Origin: Cherax quadricarinatus
Taxonomy: Eukaryota; Arthropoda; Malacostraca; Decapoda; Parastacidae
Assembly (NCBI RefSeq): GCF_038502225.1
Contig: NC_091346.1
Coordinates: 10,384,293 to 10,448,292 of the forward strand
DNA: 64,000 bases
Reading direction: 5' to 3'
A program made the translations under genes and the position numbers. The notes under the pieces are model-generated. The model was given only the letters and a program-made list of their open reading frames with translations. It ran no database searches and had not been told where the DNA came from. Shown here piece by piece: positions 15,483 to 28,100 of this stretch; within the stretch, counting starts at the first letter, position 1, and every line of letters begins with the position of its first letter.

Positions 15483-15723
15483 TATTATTATTACTGCTGT
15501 GTTCTCCCTCACGTTCCTGTACAACGTTTCCTTCTGGCTAGTGTCTTCTCTCAGACTCTGTTTTCACTCTGTTGTCGCCTTATTCACTCTGTTGTTATCT
15601 TATCCACCCTGTTGTCAACTCCCCTTTTCACTAACTACATCTAATGAACCGTGTTGTTAGTGTCACTTATCCCACTGCGACTCTTTTATCAACAATATTT
15701 TATTTCAGCAATTATTCATACCA

Positions 15724-15999
15724 GCATATATTTCACCATTAAAATATATTTCACCATTAAAATATATTTCACCATTAAAATATATTTCACCATTAAAATA
15801 TATTTCACCATTAAAATATATTTCACCATTAAAATATATTTCACCATTAAAATATATTTCACCATTAAAATACATTTCACCATTAAAATATATTTCACCA
15901 TTAAAATATATTTCACCATTAAAATATATTTCACCATTAAAATATATTTCACCATTAAAATATATTTCACCATTAAAATATATTTCACCACTAAAATAT
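15724..15999. repeat. 18-bp minisatellite (TATATTTCACCATTAAAA)
   Basis: About 15 nearly identical tandem copies. Because 18 is a multiple of three, frames on both strands stay open (KIYFTI, FNGEIY, LMVKYI); these are not genes. Confidence 0.97.
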
Positions 16000-16083
16000 T
16001 TTCCATGGAAGAGAGACATGTACACATCAATGGGACACAATGGTACTGATGCTTCCCTGATGTAGTTTTTCTTAAACTATATT

Positions 16084-19000
16084 TCTAGTACCTCGGTGTT
16101 AGTAGAGACCGAGGTACTGGTCACTAGTACCCCGGTGTTAGTAGAGACCGAGGTACTGGTCACTAGTACCTCGGTGATAGTAGAGACCGAGGTACTGGTC
16201 ACTAGTACCTCGGTGATAGTAGAGACCGAGGTACTGGTCACTAGTACCTCGGTGTTAGTAGAGACCGAGGTACTGGTCACTAGTACCTCAGTGTTAGTAG
16301 AGACCGAGGTACTGGTCACTATTACCTCGGTGTTAGTAGAGACCGAGGTACTGGTCACTAGTACCTCGGTGTTAGTAGAGACCGAGGTACTGGTCACTAG
16401 TACCTCGTTGTTAGTAGAGACCGAGGTACTGGTCACTAGTACCTCGGTGTTAGTAGAGACCGAGGTACTGGTCACTAGTACCTCGGTGTTAGTAGAGACC
16501 GAGGTACTGGTCACTAGTACCCCGGTGTTAGTAGAGACCGATGTACTGGTCACTAGTACCTCAGTGTTAATAGAGACCGAGGTACTGGTCACTAGTACCT
16601 CGGTGTTAGTAGAGACCGAGGTACTGGTCACTAGTACCTCGGTGTTAGTAGAGACCGAGGTACTGGTCACTAGTACCTCGGTGTTAGTAGAGACCGAGGT
16701 ACTGGTCACTAGTACCTCGGTGTTAGTAGAGACCGAGGTACTGGTCACTAGTACCTCGGTGTTAGTAGAGACCGAGGAACTGGTCACTAGTACCTCGGTG
16801 TTAGTAGAGACCGAGGTACTGGTCACTAGTACCCCGATGTTAGTAGACACCGAGGTACTGGTCACTAGTACCTCGGTGTTAGTAGAGACCAAGGTACGGG
16901 TCACTAGTACCTCAGTGTTAGTAGAGACCGAGGTACTGGTCACTAGTACCTCAGTGTTAGTAGAGACCGAGGTACTGGTCACTAGTACCTCCTGTGTTAG
17001 TAGAGACCGAGGTACTGGTCACTAGTACCCCGATATTAGTAGAGACCGAGGTACTGGTCACTAGTACCTCGGTGTTAGTAGAGACCAAGGTACTGGTCAC
17101 TAGTACCTCAGTGTTAGTAGAAACCGAGGTACTGGTCACTAGTACCTCAGTGTTAGTAGAGACCGAGGTACTGGTCACTAGTACCTCGGTGTTAGTAGAG
17201 ACCAAGGTACTGGTCACTAGTACCTCAGTGTTAGTAGAGACCGAGGTACTGGTCACTAGTACCTCAGTGTTAGTAGAGACCGAGGTACTGGTCACTAGTA
17301 CCCCGGTGTTAGTAGAGACCGAGGTACTGGTCACTAGTACCTCGGTGTTAGTAGAGACCGAGGTACTGGTCACTAGTACCCCGGTGTTAGTAGAGACCGA
17401 GGTACTGGTCACTAGTACCTCGGTGTTAGTAGAGACCGAGGTACTGGTCACTAGTACTTCGGTGTTAGTACAGACCGAGGTACTGGTCATTAGTACCCCG
17501 GTGTTAGTAGAGACCGAGGTACTGGTCACTAGTACCCTGGTGTTAGTAGAGACCGAGGTACTGGTCACTAGTACCTCGGTGTTACTAGAGACCGAGGTAC
17601 TGGTCACTAGTACCTCAGTGTTAGTAGAGACCGAGGTACTGGTCACTAGTACCTCGGTGTTAGTAGAGACCGAGGTACTGGTCACTAGTACCTCGGTGTT
17701 AGTAGAGACCGTGGTACTGGTCACTAGTACCTCAGTGTTAGTAGAGACCGAGGTACTGGTCACTAGTACCTCGGTGTTAGTAGAGACCGAGGTACTGGTC
17801 ACTAGTACCTCGGTGTTAGTAGAGACCGAGGTACTGGTCACTAGTACCTCGGTGTTAGTAGAGACCGAGGTACTGGTCACTAGTACCTCAGTGTTAGTAG
17901 AGACCGAGGTACTAGTCACTAGTACCTCGGTGTTAGTAGAGACCGAGGTACTGGTCACTAGTACCTCGGTGTCAGTAGAGACCGAGGTACTGGTCACTAG
18001 TACCTCGGTGTTAGTAGAGACCGAGGTACTGGTCACTAGTACCTCGGTGTTAGTAGAGACCGAGGTACTGGTCACTAGTACCTCAGTGTTAGTAGAGACC
18101 GAGGTACTGGTCACTAGTACCTCGGTGTTAGTAGAGACCGAGGTACTGGTCACTAGTACCTCATTGTTAGTAGAGACCGAGGTACTGGTCACTAGTACCT
18201 CGGTGTTAGTTGAGACCGAGGTACTGGTCACTAGTACCTCAGTGTTAGTAGAGACCGAGGTACTGGTCACTAGTACCTCGGTGTTAGTAGAGACCGAGGT
18301 ACTGGTCACTAGTACCTCAGTGTTAGTAGAGATCGAAGTACTGGTCACTAGTACCTTGGTGTTAGTAGAGACCGAGGTACTGGTCACTAGTACCTCGGTG
18401 TTAGTAGAGACCGAGGTACTGGTCACTAGTACCTCGGTGTTAGTAGAGACCGAGGTACTGGTCACTAGTACCCCGGTGTTAGTAGAGACCGAGGTACTGG
18501 TCACTAGTACCTTGGTGTTAGTAGAGACCGAGGTACTGGTCACTAGTACCTTGGTGTTAGTAGAGACCGAGGTACTGGTCACTAGTACCTCGGTGTTAGT
18601 AGAGACCGAGGTACTTGTCACTAGTACCTCAGTGTTAGTAGAGATCGAGGTACTGGTCACTAGTACCTCGGTGTTAGTAGAGACCGAGTTACCGGTCACT
18701 AGTACCCCGGTGTTAGTAGAGACCGAGGTACTGGTAACTAGTACCTCGGTGTTAGTAGAGACCGAGGTACTGGTCACTAGTACCTCGGTGTTAGTAGAGA
18801 CCGAGGTACTGGTTACTAGTGCCTCGGTGTTAGTAGAGACCGAGGTACTGGTCACTAGTACCTCGGCGTTAGTAGAGACCGAGGTACTGGTCAATAGTAC
18901 CTCGGTGTTAGTAGAGACCGAGGTACTGGTCACTAGTACCTCGGTGTTAGTAGAGACCGAGGTACTGGTCACTAGTACCTCAGTGTTAGTAGAGACCGAG

Positions 19001-22000
19001 GTACTCGTAACTAGTACCTCGGTGTTAGTAGAGACCGAGGTACTGGTCACTAGTACCTCGGTGTTAGTAGAGACCGAGGTACTGGTCACTAGTACCTCGG
19101 TGTTAGTAGAGACCGAGGTACTGGTCACTAGTACCTTGGTGTTAGTAGAGACCGAGGTACTGGTCACTAGTATCTCAGTGTTAGTAGAGACCGAGGTACT
19201 GGTCACTAGTACCTCAGTGTTAGTAGAGACAGAGGTACTGGTCACTAGTACCTCGGTGTTAGTAGAGACCGAGGTACTGGTCACTAGTACCTCTGTGTTA
19301 GTAGAGACCGAGGTACTGGTCACTAGTACCTCGGTGTTAGTAGAGACCGAGGTACTGGTCACTAGTACCTCGGTGTTAGTAGAGACCGAGGTACTGGTCA
19401 CTAGTACCTCGGTGTTAGTAGAGACCGAGGTACTGGTCACTAGTACCTCGGTGTTAGTAGAGACCGAGGTACTGGTCACGAGTACCCCGGTGTTAGTAGA
19501 GACCGAGGTACTGGTCACTAGTACCTCGGTGTTAGTTGAGACCGAGGTACTGGTCATTAGTACCTCGGTTTTAGTAGAGACCGAGGTGCTGGTCACTAGT
19601 ACCCCGGTGTTAGTAGAGACCGAGGTACTGGTCACTAGTACCCCGGTGTTTGTAGAGACCGAGGTACTGGTCACTAGTACCTCGGTGTTAGTAGAGACCG
19701 AGGTACTGGTCACTAGTACCTCGGTGTTAGTAGAGACCGAGGTACTGGTCACTAGTACCTCGGTGTTAGTAGAGACCGAGGTACTGGTCACTAGTACCTC
19801 GGTGTTAGTAGAGACCGAGGTACTGGTCACTAGTACCTCGGTGTTAGTAGAGACCGAGGTACTGGTCATTAGTACCCCAGTGTTAGTAGAGACCGAGGTA
19901 CTGGTCACTAGTACCCTGGTGTTAGTAGAGACCGAGGTACTGGTCACTAGTACCTCGGTGTTACTAGAGACCGAGGTACTGGTCACTAGTACCTCGGTGT
20001 TAGTAGAGACCGAGGTACTGGTCACTAGTACCTCGGTGTTAGTAGAGACCGAGGTACTGGTCACTAGTACCTCGGTGTTAGTAGAGACCGTGGTACTGGT
20101 CACTAGTACCTCAGTGTTAGTAGAGACCGAGGTACTGGTCACTAGTACCTCGGTGTTAGTAGAGACCGAGGTACTGGTCACTAGTACCTCGGTGTTAGTA
20201 GAGACCGAGGTACTGGTCACTAGTACCTCGGTGTTAGTAGAGACCGAGGTACTGGTCACTAGTACCTCAGTGTTAGTAGAGACCGAGGTACTGGTCACTA
20301 GTACCTCGGTGTTAGTAGAGACCGAGGTACTGGTCACTAGTACCTCGGTGTCAGTAGAGACCGAGGTACTGGTCACTAGTACCTCGGTGTTAGTAGAGAC
20401 CGAGGTACTGGTCACTAGTACCTCGGTGTTAGTAGAGACCGAGGTACTGGTCACTAGTACCTCAGTGTTAGTAGAGACCTAGGTACTGGTCACTAGTACC
20501 TCGGTGTTAGTAGAGACCGAGGTACTGGTCAATAGTACCTCATTGTTAGTAGAGACCGAGGTACTGGTCACTAGTACCTCGGTGTTAGTTGAGACCGAGG
20601 TCCTGGTCACTAGTACCTCAGTGTTAGTAGAGACCGAGGTACTGGTCACTAGTACCTCGGTGTTAGTAGAGACCGAGGTACTGGTCACTAGTACCTCAGT
20701 GTTAGTAGAGATCGAGGTACTGGTCACTAGTACCTCGGTGTTAGTAGAGACCGAGGTACTGGTCACTAGTACCTCGGTGTTAGTAGAGACCGAGGTACTG
20801 GTCACTAGTACCCCGGTGTTAGTAGAGACCGAGGTACTGATCACTAGTACCCCGGTGTTAGTAGAGACCGAGGTACTGGTCACTAGTACCTTGGTGTTAG
20901 TAGAGACCGAGGTACTGGTCACTAGTACCTCGGTGTTAGTAGAGACCGAGGTACTTGTCACTAGTACCTCAGTGTTAGTAGAGATCGAGGTACTGGTCAC
21001 TAGTACCTCGGTGTTAGTAGAGACCGAGTTACCGGTCACTAGTACCCTGGTGTTAGTAGAGACCGAGGTACTGGTAACTAGTACCTCGGTGTTAGTAGAG
21101 ACCGAGGTACTGGTCACTAGTACCTCGGTGTTAGTAGAGACCGAGGTACTAGTTACTAGTGCCTCGGTGTTAGTAGAGACCGAGGTACTGGTCACTAGTA
21201 CCTCGGTGTTAGTAGAGACCGAGGTACTGGTCACTAGTACCTCAGTGTTAGTAGAGATCGAGGTACTGGTCACTAGTACCTCGGTGTTAGTTGAGACCGA
21301 GGTACTGGTCACTAGTACCTCAGTGTTAGTAGAGACCGAGGTACTGGTCACTAGTACCTCGGTGTTAGTAGAGACCGAGGTACTGGTCACTAGTACCTCA
21401 GTGTTAGTAGAGATCGAGGTACTGGTCACTAGTACCTCGGTGTTAGTAGAGACCGAGGTACTGGTCACTAGTACCTCGGTGTTAGTAGAGACCGAGGTAC
21501 TGGTCACTAGTACCCCGGTGTTAGTAGAGACCGAGGTACTGATCACTAGTACCCCGGTGTTAGTAGAGACCGAGGTACTGGTCACTAGTACCTTGGTGTT
21601 AGTAGAGACCGAGGTACTGGTCACTAGTACCTCGGTGTTAGTAGAGACCGAGGTACTTGTCACTAGTACCTCAGTGTTAGTAGAGATCGAGGTACTGGTC
21701 ACTAGTACCTCGGTGTTAATAGAGACCGAGTTACCGGTCACTAGTACCCCGGTGTTAGTAGAGACCGAGGTACTGGTAACTAGTACCTCGGTGTTAGTAG
21801 AGACCGAGGTACTGGTCACTAGTACCTCGGTGTTAGTAGAGACCGAGGTACTAGTTACTAGTGCCTCGGTGTTAGTAGAGACCGAGGTACTGGTCACTAG
21901 TACCTCGGTGTTAGTAGAGACCGAGGTACTGGTCAATAGTACCTCGGTGTTAGTAGAGACCGAGGTACTGGTCACTAGTACCTCGGTGTTAGTAGAGACC

Positions 22001-23141
22001 GAGGTACTGGTCACTAGTACCTGAGTGTTAGTAGAGACCGAGGTACTGGTAACTAGTACCTCGGTGTTAGTAGAGACCGAGGTACTGGTCACTAGTACCT
22101 CGGTGTTAGTAGAGACCGAGGTACTGGTCACTAGTACCTCGGTGTTAGTAGAGACCGAGGTACTGGTCACTAGTACCTTGGTGTTAGTAGAGACCGAGGT
22201 ACTGGTCACTAGTACCTCAGTGTTAGTAGAGACCGAGGTACTGGTCACTAGTACCTCAGTGTTAGTAGAGACAGAGGTACTGGTCACTAGTACCTCGGTG
22301 TTAGTAGAGACCGATGTACTGGTCACTAGTACCTCAGTGTTAGTAGAGACCGAGGTACTGGTCACTAGTACCTCGGTGTTACTAGAGACCGAGGTACTGG
22401 TCACTAGTACCTCGGTGTTAGTAGAGACCGAGGTACTGGTCACTAGTACCTCGGTGTTAGTAGAGACCGAGGTACTGGTCACTAGTACCCCGGTGTTAGT
22501 AGAGACCGAGGTACTGGTCACTAGTACCTCGGTGTTAGTTGAGACCGAGGTACTGGTCACTAGTACCTCGGTTTTAGTAGAGACCGAGGTGCTGGTCACT
22601 AGTACCCCGGTGTTAGTAGAGACCGAGGTACTGGTCACTAGTACCCCGGTGTTAGTAGAGACCGAGGTACTGGTCACTAGTACCTCGGTGTTAGTAGAGA
22701 CCGAGGTACTGGTCACTAGTACCTCGGTGTTAGTAGAGACCGAGGTACTGGTCACTAGTACCTCGGTGTTAGTAGAGACCGAGGTACTGGTCACTAGTAC
22801 CTCAGTGTTAGTAGAGACCTAGGTACTGGTCACTAGTACCTCAGTGTTAGTAGAGACCGAGGTACTGGTCACTAGTACCCCGGTGTTAGTAGAGACCGAG
22901 GTACTGGTCACTAGTACCTCAGTTTTAGTAGAGACCGATGTACTGGTCACTAGTACCTCGGTGTTAGTAGAGACCGAGGTACTGGTCACTAGTACCTCGG
23001 TGTTAGTAGAGACCGAGGTACTGGTCACTAGTAAATCAGTGTTAGTAGAGACCGAGGTACTGGTCACTAGTACCTCAGTGTTAGTAGAGACCGAGGTACT
23101 GGTCACTAGTACCTCGGTGTTAGTAGAGACCTAGGTACTGG
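16084..23141. repeat. 39-bp minisatellite, left block (about 181 copies)
   Basis: Tandem 39-bp units built from GTACTGGTCACTAGTACCTC followed by GGTGTTAGTAGAGACCGAG. Each unit has two inverted repeats: GTACT-AGTAC, and ACCTCGGT-ACCGAGGT with a 9-base loop. One frame on each strand stays open for kilobases (plus 16994-20482, minus 20454-16957 and 22794-20479), giving EVLVTSTSVLVET (plus) and EVLVTSTSVSTNT (minus). Shared rare variants recur at exact multiples of 39: 2379 bp (17481 and 19860), 2340 bp (18681 and 21021) and 702 bp (21021 and 21723), showing segmental duplication of multi-unit blocks. Stops such as GACCTAG at 20477 and 22815 are scattered. I see no start context, splice sites or flanking gene and do not call this coding. 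Confidence 0.97.
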
Positions 23142-23521
23142 TTGAAGATTGAGACACTTATGCAACATATGGGAATCTTTATTCAGGAAACGTTTCGCCA
23201 CGCAGTGGCTTCATCAGTCTGATACAAAGTAGAAAGGCGTAAGGAGAGGAGGAGTTTGAGGTAATCAGTCCCTCAGCCTGGAGTCGATGTGTTCAGTCCA
23301 TCAATCTTGTAGAATGTACAATCTACAAGATTGATGGACTGAACACATCGACTCCAGGCTGAGGGACTGATTACCTCAAACTCCTCCTCTCCTTACGCCT
23401 TTCTACTTTGTATCAGACTGATGAAGCCACTGCCTGGCGAAACGTTTCCTGAATAAAGATTCCCATATGTTGCATAAGTGTCTCAATCTTCAACTTGTCT
23501 TTTTTTCAAACCATTCATCAC
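23142..23521. mobile_element. Hairpin element 1 (173-bp arms) with 13-bp target duplication
   Basis: Arms 23141-23313 and 23322-23494 are reverse complements over 173 bases with one mismatch and an 8-base loop. A 27-base tail follows (TTGTC, T-run, CAAACCATTCATCAC). The element splits the 39-bp array and is flanked by ACCTAGGTACTGG at 23129-23141 and 23522-23534. The right arm holds GCCACTGCCTGGCGAAACGT then GAATAAAG, a possible polyadenylation signal. Related elements are at 29809-30075 and 42601-43110, with half-copies at 12136 and about 32930-33095. It is non-coding and its mobilising enzyme is unknown. Confidence 0.9.
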
Positions 23522-25150
23522 ACCTAGGTACTGGTCACTAGTACCTCAGTGTTAGTAGAGACCGAGGTACTGGTCACTAGTACCCCGGTGTTAGTAGAGA
23601 CCGAGGTACTGGTCACTAGTACCCCGGTGTTAGTAGAGACCGAGGTACTGGTCACTAGTACCTCGGTGTTAGTAGAGACCGAGGTACTGGTCACTAGTAC
23701 CTCAGTGTTAGTAGAGATCGAGGTACTGGTCACTAGTACCTCAGTGTTAGTAGAGACCGAGGTACTGGTCACTAGTAACCCGTTGTTAGAAGAGACCAAG
23801 GTACTGGTCACTAGTACCCCGGTGTTAGTAGAGACCAAGGTACTAGTCACTAGTACCTCGTTGTTAGTAGAGACCGATGTACTGGTCATTAGTACATCGG
23901 TGTTAGTAGAGACCGAGGTACTGGTCACTAGTACCTCAGTGTTAGTAGAGATCGACGTACTGGTCACTATTACCTCAGTGTTAGTAGAGACCGAGGTACT
24001 GGTCACTAGTACCTCGGTGTTAGTAGAGACCGAGGTACTGGTCACTAGTACCTCGGTGTTAGTAGAGACCGAGGTACTGGTCACTAGTACCTCAGTGTTA
24101 GTAGAGACCGAGGTACTGGTCACTAGTACCCCGGTGTTAGAAGACACCAAGGTACTGGTCACTAGTACCCCGGTGTTAGTAGAGACCAAGGTACTAGTCA
24201 CTAGTACCTCAGTGTTAGTAGAGAGCGAGGTACTGGTCACTAGTACCTCAGTGTTAGTAGAGACCGAGGTACTGGTCACTAGTACCCCGGTGTTAGTAGA
24301 GACCGAGGTACTGGTCACTAGTACCCCGGTGTTAGTAGAGACCGAGGTACTGGTCACTAGTACCTCGGTGTTAGTAGAGACCGAGGTACTGGTCACTAGT
24401 ACCTCAGTGTTAGTAGAGATCGAGGTACTGGTCACTAGTACCTCAGTGTTAGTAGAGACCGAGGTACTGGTCACTAGTACCTCGGTGTTAGTAGAGACCG
24501 AGGTACTGGTCACTAGTACCTCGGTGTTAGTAGAGACCGAGGTACTGGTCACTAGTACCTCAGTGTTAGTAGAGACCGAGGTACTGGTCACTAGTAACCC
24601 GTTGTTAGAAGAGACCAAGGTACTGGTCACTAGTACCCCGGTGTTAGTAGAGACCAAGGTACTAGTCACTAGTACCTCGTTGTTAGTAGAGACCGATGTA
24701 CTGGTCATTAGTACCTCGGTGTTAGTAGAGACCGAGGTACTGGTCACTAGTACCTCAGTGTTAGTAGAGATCGACGTACTGGTCACTATTACCTCAGTGT
24801 TAGTAGAGACCGAGGTACTGGTCACTAGTACCTCGGTGTTAGTAGAGACCGAGGTACTGGTCACTAGTACCTCGGTGTTAGTAGAGACCGAGGTACTGGT
24901 CACTAGTACCTCAGTGTTAGTAGAGACCGAGGTACTGGTCACTAGTACCCCGGTGTTAGAAGACACCAAGGTACTGGTCACTAGTACCCCGGTGTTAGTA
25001 GAGACCAAGGTACTAGTCACTAGTACCTCAGTGTTAGTAGAGAGCGAGGTACTGGTCACTAGTACCTCAGTGTTAGTAGAGACCGAGGTACTGGTCGCTA
25101 GTACCTCGGTGTTAGTAGAGACCGAGGTACTGGTCACTAGTACCCCGGTG
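23522..25150. repeat. 39-bp minisatellite, middle block
   Basis: Continuation of the same array and subfamily after the hairpin element. A block carrying the unusual variants AACCCGTTGTTAGAAGAG, CACTATTACC and GTTAGAAGACACCAAGG at 23772-24250 recurs 819 bp (21 units) later from 24591, a recent tandem duplication of a 21-unit block. Confidence 0.96.
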
Positions 25151-28100
25151 ATAGTAGAGACCGAGCTACTGGTCACTAGTACCTCAATGTCAGTAGAGAT
25201 CGACGTACTGGTCACTAGTACCTCCGTGTCAGTAGAGACCGAGGTACTGGTCACTAGTACCTCGGTGTTAGTAGAGACCGAGGTACTGGTCACTAGTACC
25301 CCGGTGTTAGTAGAGACCGAAGTACTGGTCACTAGTACCTCGGTGTTAGTAGAGACGGATGTACTGGTCACTAGTACCTCAGTGTTAGTAGAGACCGAAG
25401 TACTGATCACTAGTACCCCGGTGTTAGTAGAAACCGAGGTACTGGTCACTAGTACCTCGGTGTTAGTAGAGACGGAGGTACTGGTCACTAGTATATTGGT
25501 GTCAGTAGAGACCGAGGAACTGGTCACTAGTACCTTAGTGTCAGTAGAGACCGAGGTATTGGTCACTAGTACCTCGGTGTTAGTAGAGACCGAGGTACTG
25601 GTCACTAGTACATTGGTGTCAGTAGAGACCGAGGTACTGGTCACTAGTACCTTGGTGTCAGTAGAGACCGATGTACTGGTCACTAGTACCTCGGTGTTAG
25701 TAGAGACCGAGGTACTGGTCACTAGTACCTCGGTGTTAGTAGAGACCGAGGTTCTGGTCACTAGTACCTCGGTGTTAGTAGAGACCGAGGTACCGGTCAC
25801 TAGTACCTTGGTGTCAGTAGAGACCGAGGTACTGGTCACTAGTACGTTGGTGTCAGTAGAGACCGAGGTACTGGTCACTAGTACCTCGGTGCCAGTAGAG
25901 ACCGAGATACTGGTCACTAGTACCTCGGTGCCAGTAGAGACCGAGGTACTAATCACTAGTACCTCGGTGCCAGTAGATACCGAGGTACTGGTCACTAGTA
26001 CCTCGGTGCCAGTAGAGACCGAGGTACTAATCACTAGTACCTCGGTGCCAGTAGAGACCGAGGTACTGATCACTAGTACCTCGGTGCCAGTAGAGACCGA
26101 GGTACTAATCACTAGTACCTCGATGCTAGTAGAGATCGAGGTACTAATCACTAGTACCTCGATGCTAGTAGAGACCGAGGTATTGGTCACTAGTACCTCG
26201 GTGCCAGTAGAAACCGAGGTACTGATGACTAGTACCTCGGTGTCAATAGAGACCGAGGTACTGGTCACTAGTACATCGGTGTCAGTAGAGACCGAGGTAC
26301 TGATCACTAGTACCTCGGTGTCAGTAGAGACCGAGGTACTGATCACTAGTACCTCGGTGTCAGTAGAGACAGAGGTACTGGTCACTAGTACCTCGGTGCC
26401 AGTAGAGACCGAGGTACTGGTCACTAGTACCTCGGTGTCAATAGAGACCGAGGTACTGGTCACTATTACCTCGGTGTCAGTAGAGACCGAGGTACTGGTC
26501 ACTAGTACCTCGGTGCCAGTAGAGACCGAGGTACTGATCACTAGTACCTCGATGCTAGTAGAGACCGAGGTATTGGTCACTAGTACCTCGGTGCCAGTAG
26601 AGAGCGAGGTACTGGTCACTAGTACCTTGGTGGCAGTAGAGACCGAGGTACTGATCACTAGTACCTCGATGCTAGTAGAGACCGAGGTATTAGTCACTAG
26701 TACCTCGGTGCCAGTAGAGACCGAGGTACTGATCACTAGTACCTCGATGCTAGTAGAGACCGAGGTATTGGTCACTAGTACCTTGGTGCCAGTAGAGACC
26801 GAGGTACTGATCACTAGTACCTCGATGCTAGTAGAGACCGAGGTACTGATCACTAGTACCTCGATGCTAGTAGAGACCGAGGTACTGATCACTAGTACCT
26901 CGATGCTAGTAGAGACCGAGGTACTGATCACTAGTACCTCGATGCTAGTAGAGACCGAGGTACTGATCACTAGTACCTCGATGCTAGTAGAGACCGAGGT
27001 ACTGATCACTAGTACCTCGATGCTAGTAGAGACCGAGGTACTGATCACTAGTACCTCGATGCTAGTAGAGACCGAGGTACTGATCACTAGTACCTCGATG
27101 CTAGTAGAGACCGAGGTATTGGTCACTAGTACCTCGATGCTAGTAGAGACCGATGTATTGGTCACTAGTACCTCGATGCTAGTAGAGACCGAGGTATTGG
27201 TCACTAGTACCTCGATGCTAGTAGAGACCGAGGTATTGGTCACTAGTACCTCGATGCTAGTAGAGACCGAGGTATTGGTCACTAGTACCTTGGTGCCAGT
27301 AGAGACCGAGGTACTGATCACTAGTACCTCGATGCTAGTAGAGACCGAGGTACTGATCACTAGTACCTCGATGCTAGTAGAGACCGAGGTACTGATCACT
27401 AGTACCTCGATGCTAGTATAGACCGAGGTACTGATCACTAGTACCTCGATGCTATTAGAGACCGAGGTACTGATCACTAGTACCTCGATGCTAGTAGAGA
27501 CCGAGGTACTGATCACTAGTACCTCGATGCTAGTAGAGACCGAGGTATTGGTCACTAGTACCTCGATGCTAGTAGAGACCGAGGTACTGATCACTAGTAC
27601 CTCGATGCTAGTAGAGACCGAGGTACTGATCACTAGTACCTCGATGCTAGTAGAGACCGAGGTACTGATCACTAGTACCTCGATGCTAGTAGAGACCGAG
27701 GTATTGGTCACTAGTACCTCGATGCTAGTAGAGACCGAGGTACTGGTCACTAGTACCTCGATGCTAGTAGAGACCGAGGTACTGGTCACTAGTACCTCGA
27801 TGCCAGTAGAGACCGAGGTATTGGTCACTAGTACCTTGGTGCCAGTAGAGACCGAGGTACTGATCACTAGTACCTTGGTGCCAGTAGAGACCGAGGTATT
27901 GGTCACTAGTACCTCGATGCTAGTAGAGACCGAGGTACTGGTCACTAGTACCTCGATGCTAGTAGAGACCGAGGTACTGGTCACTAGTACCTCGATGCCA
28001 GTAGAGACCGAGGTATTGGTCACTAGTTCCTTGGTGCCAGTAGAGACCGAGGTACTGATCACTAGTACCTTGGTGCCAGTAGAGACCGAGGTATTGGTCA

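Larger units (their letters stand above)
14701..15725. repeat. Inverted partner of the 5.2-5.8 kb segment
   Basis: Read on the minus strand this follows 5205-5800 in order, with strong divergence. It has gained a 40-bp tandem repeat (14905-15085) and a SINE (15176-15480). The T/C-rich words CTCCCTCACCCTATTGTC and CACTCTGTTGTC are counterparts of the purine-rich words at 5.3-5.6 kb. Confidence 0.6.

Noticed and set aside
15651..16049. KIYFTI, FNGEIY and LMVKYI repeat proteins
   Set aside because: The 18-bp minisatellite is open in several frames on both strands.
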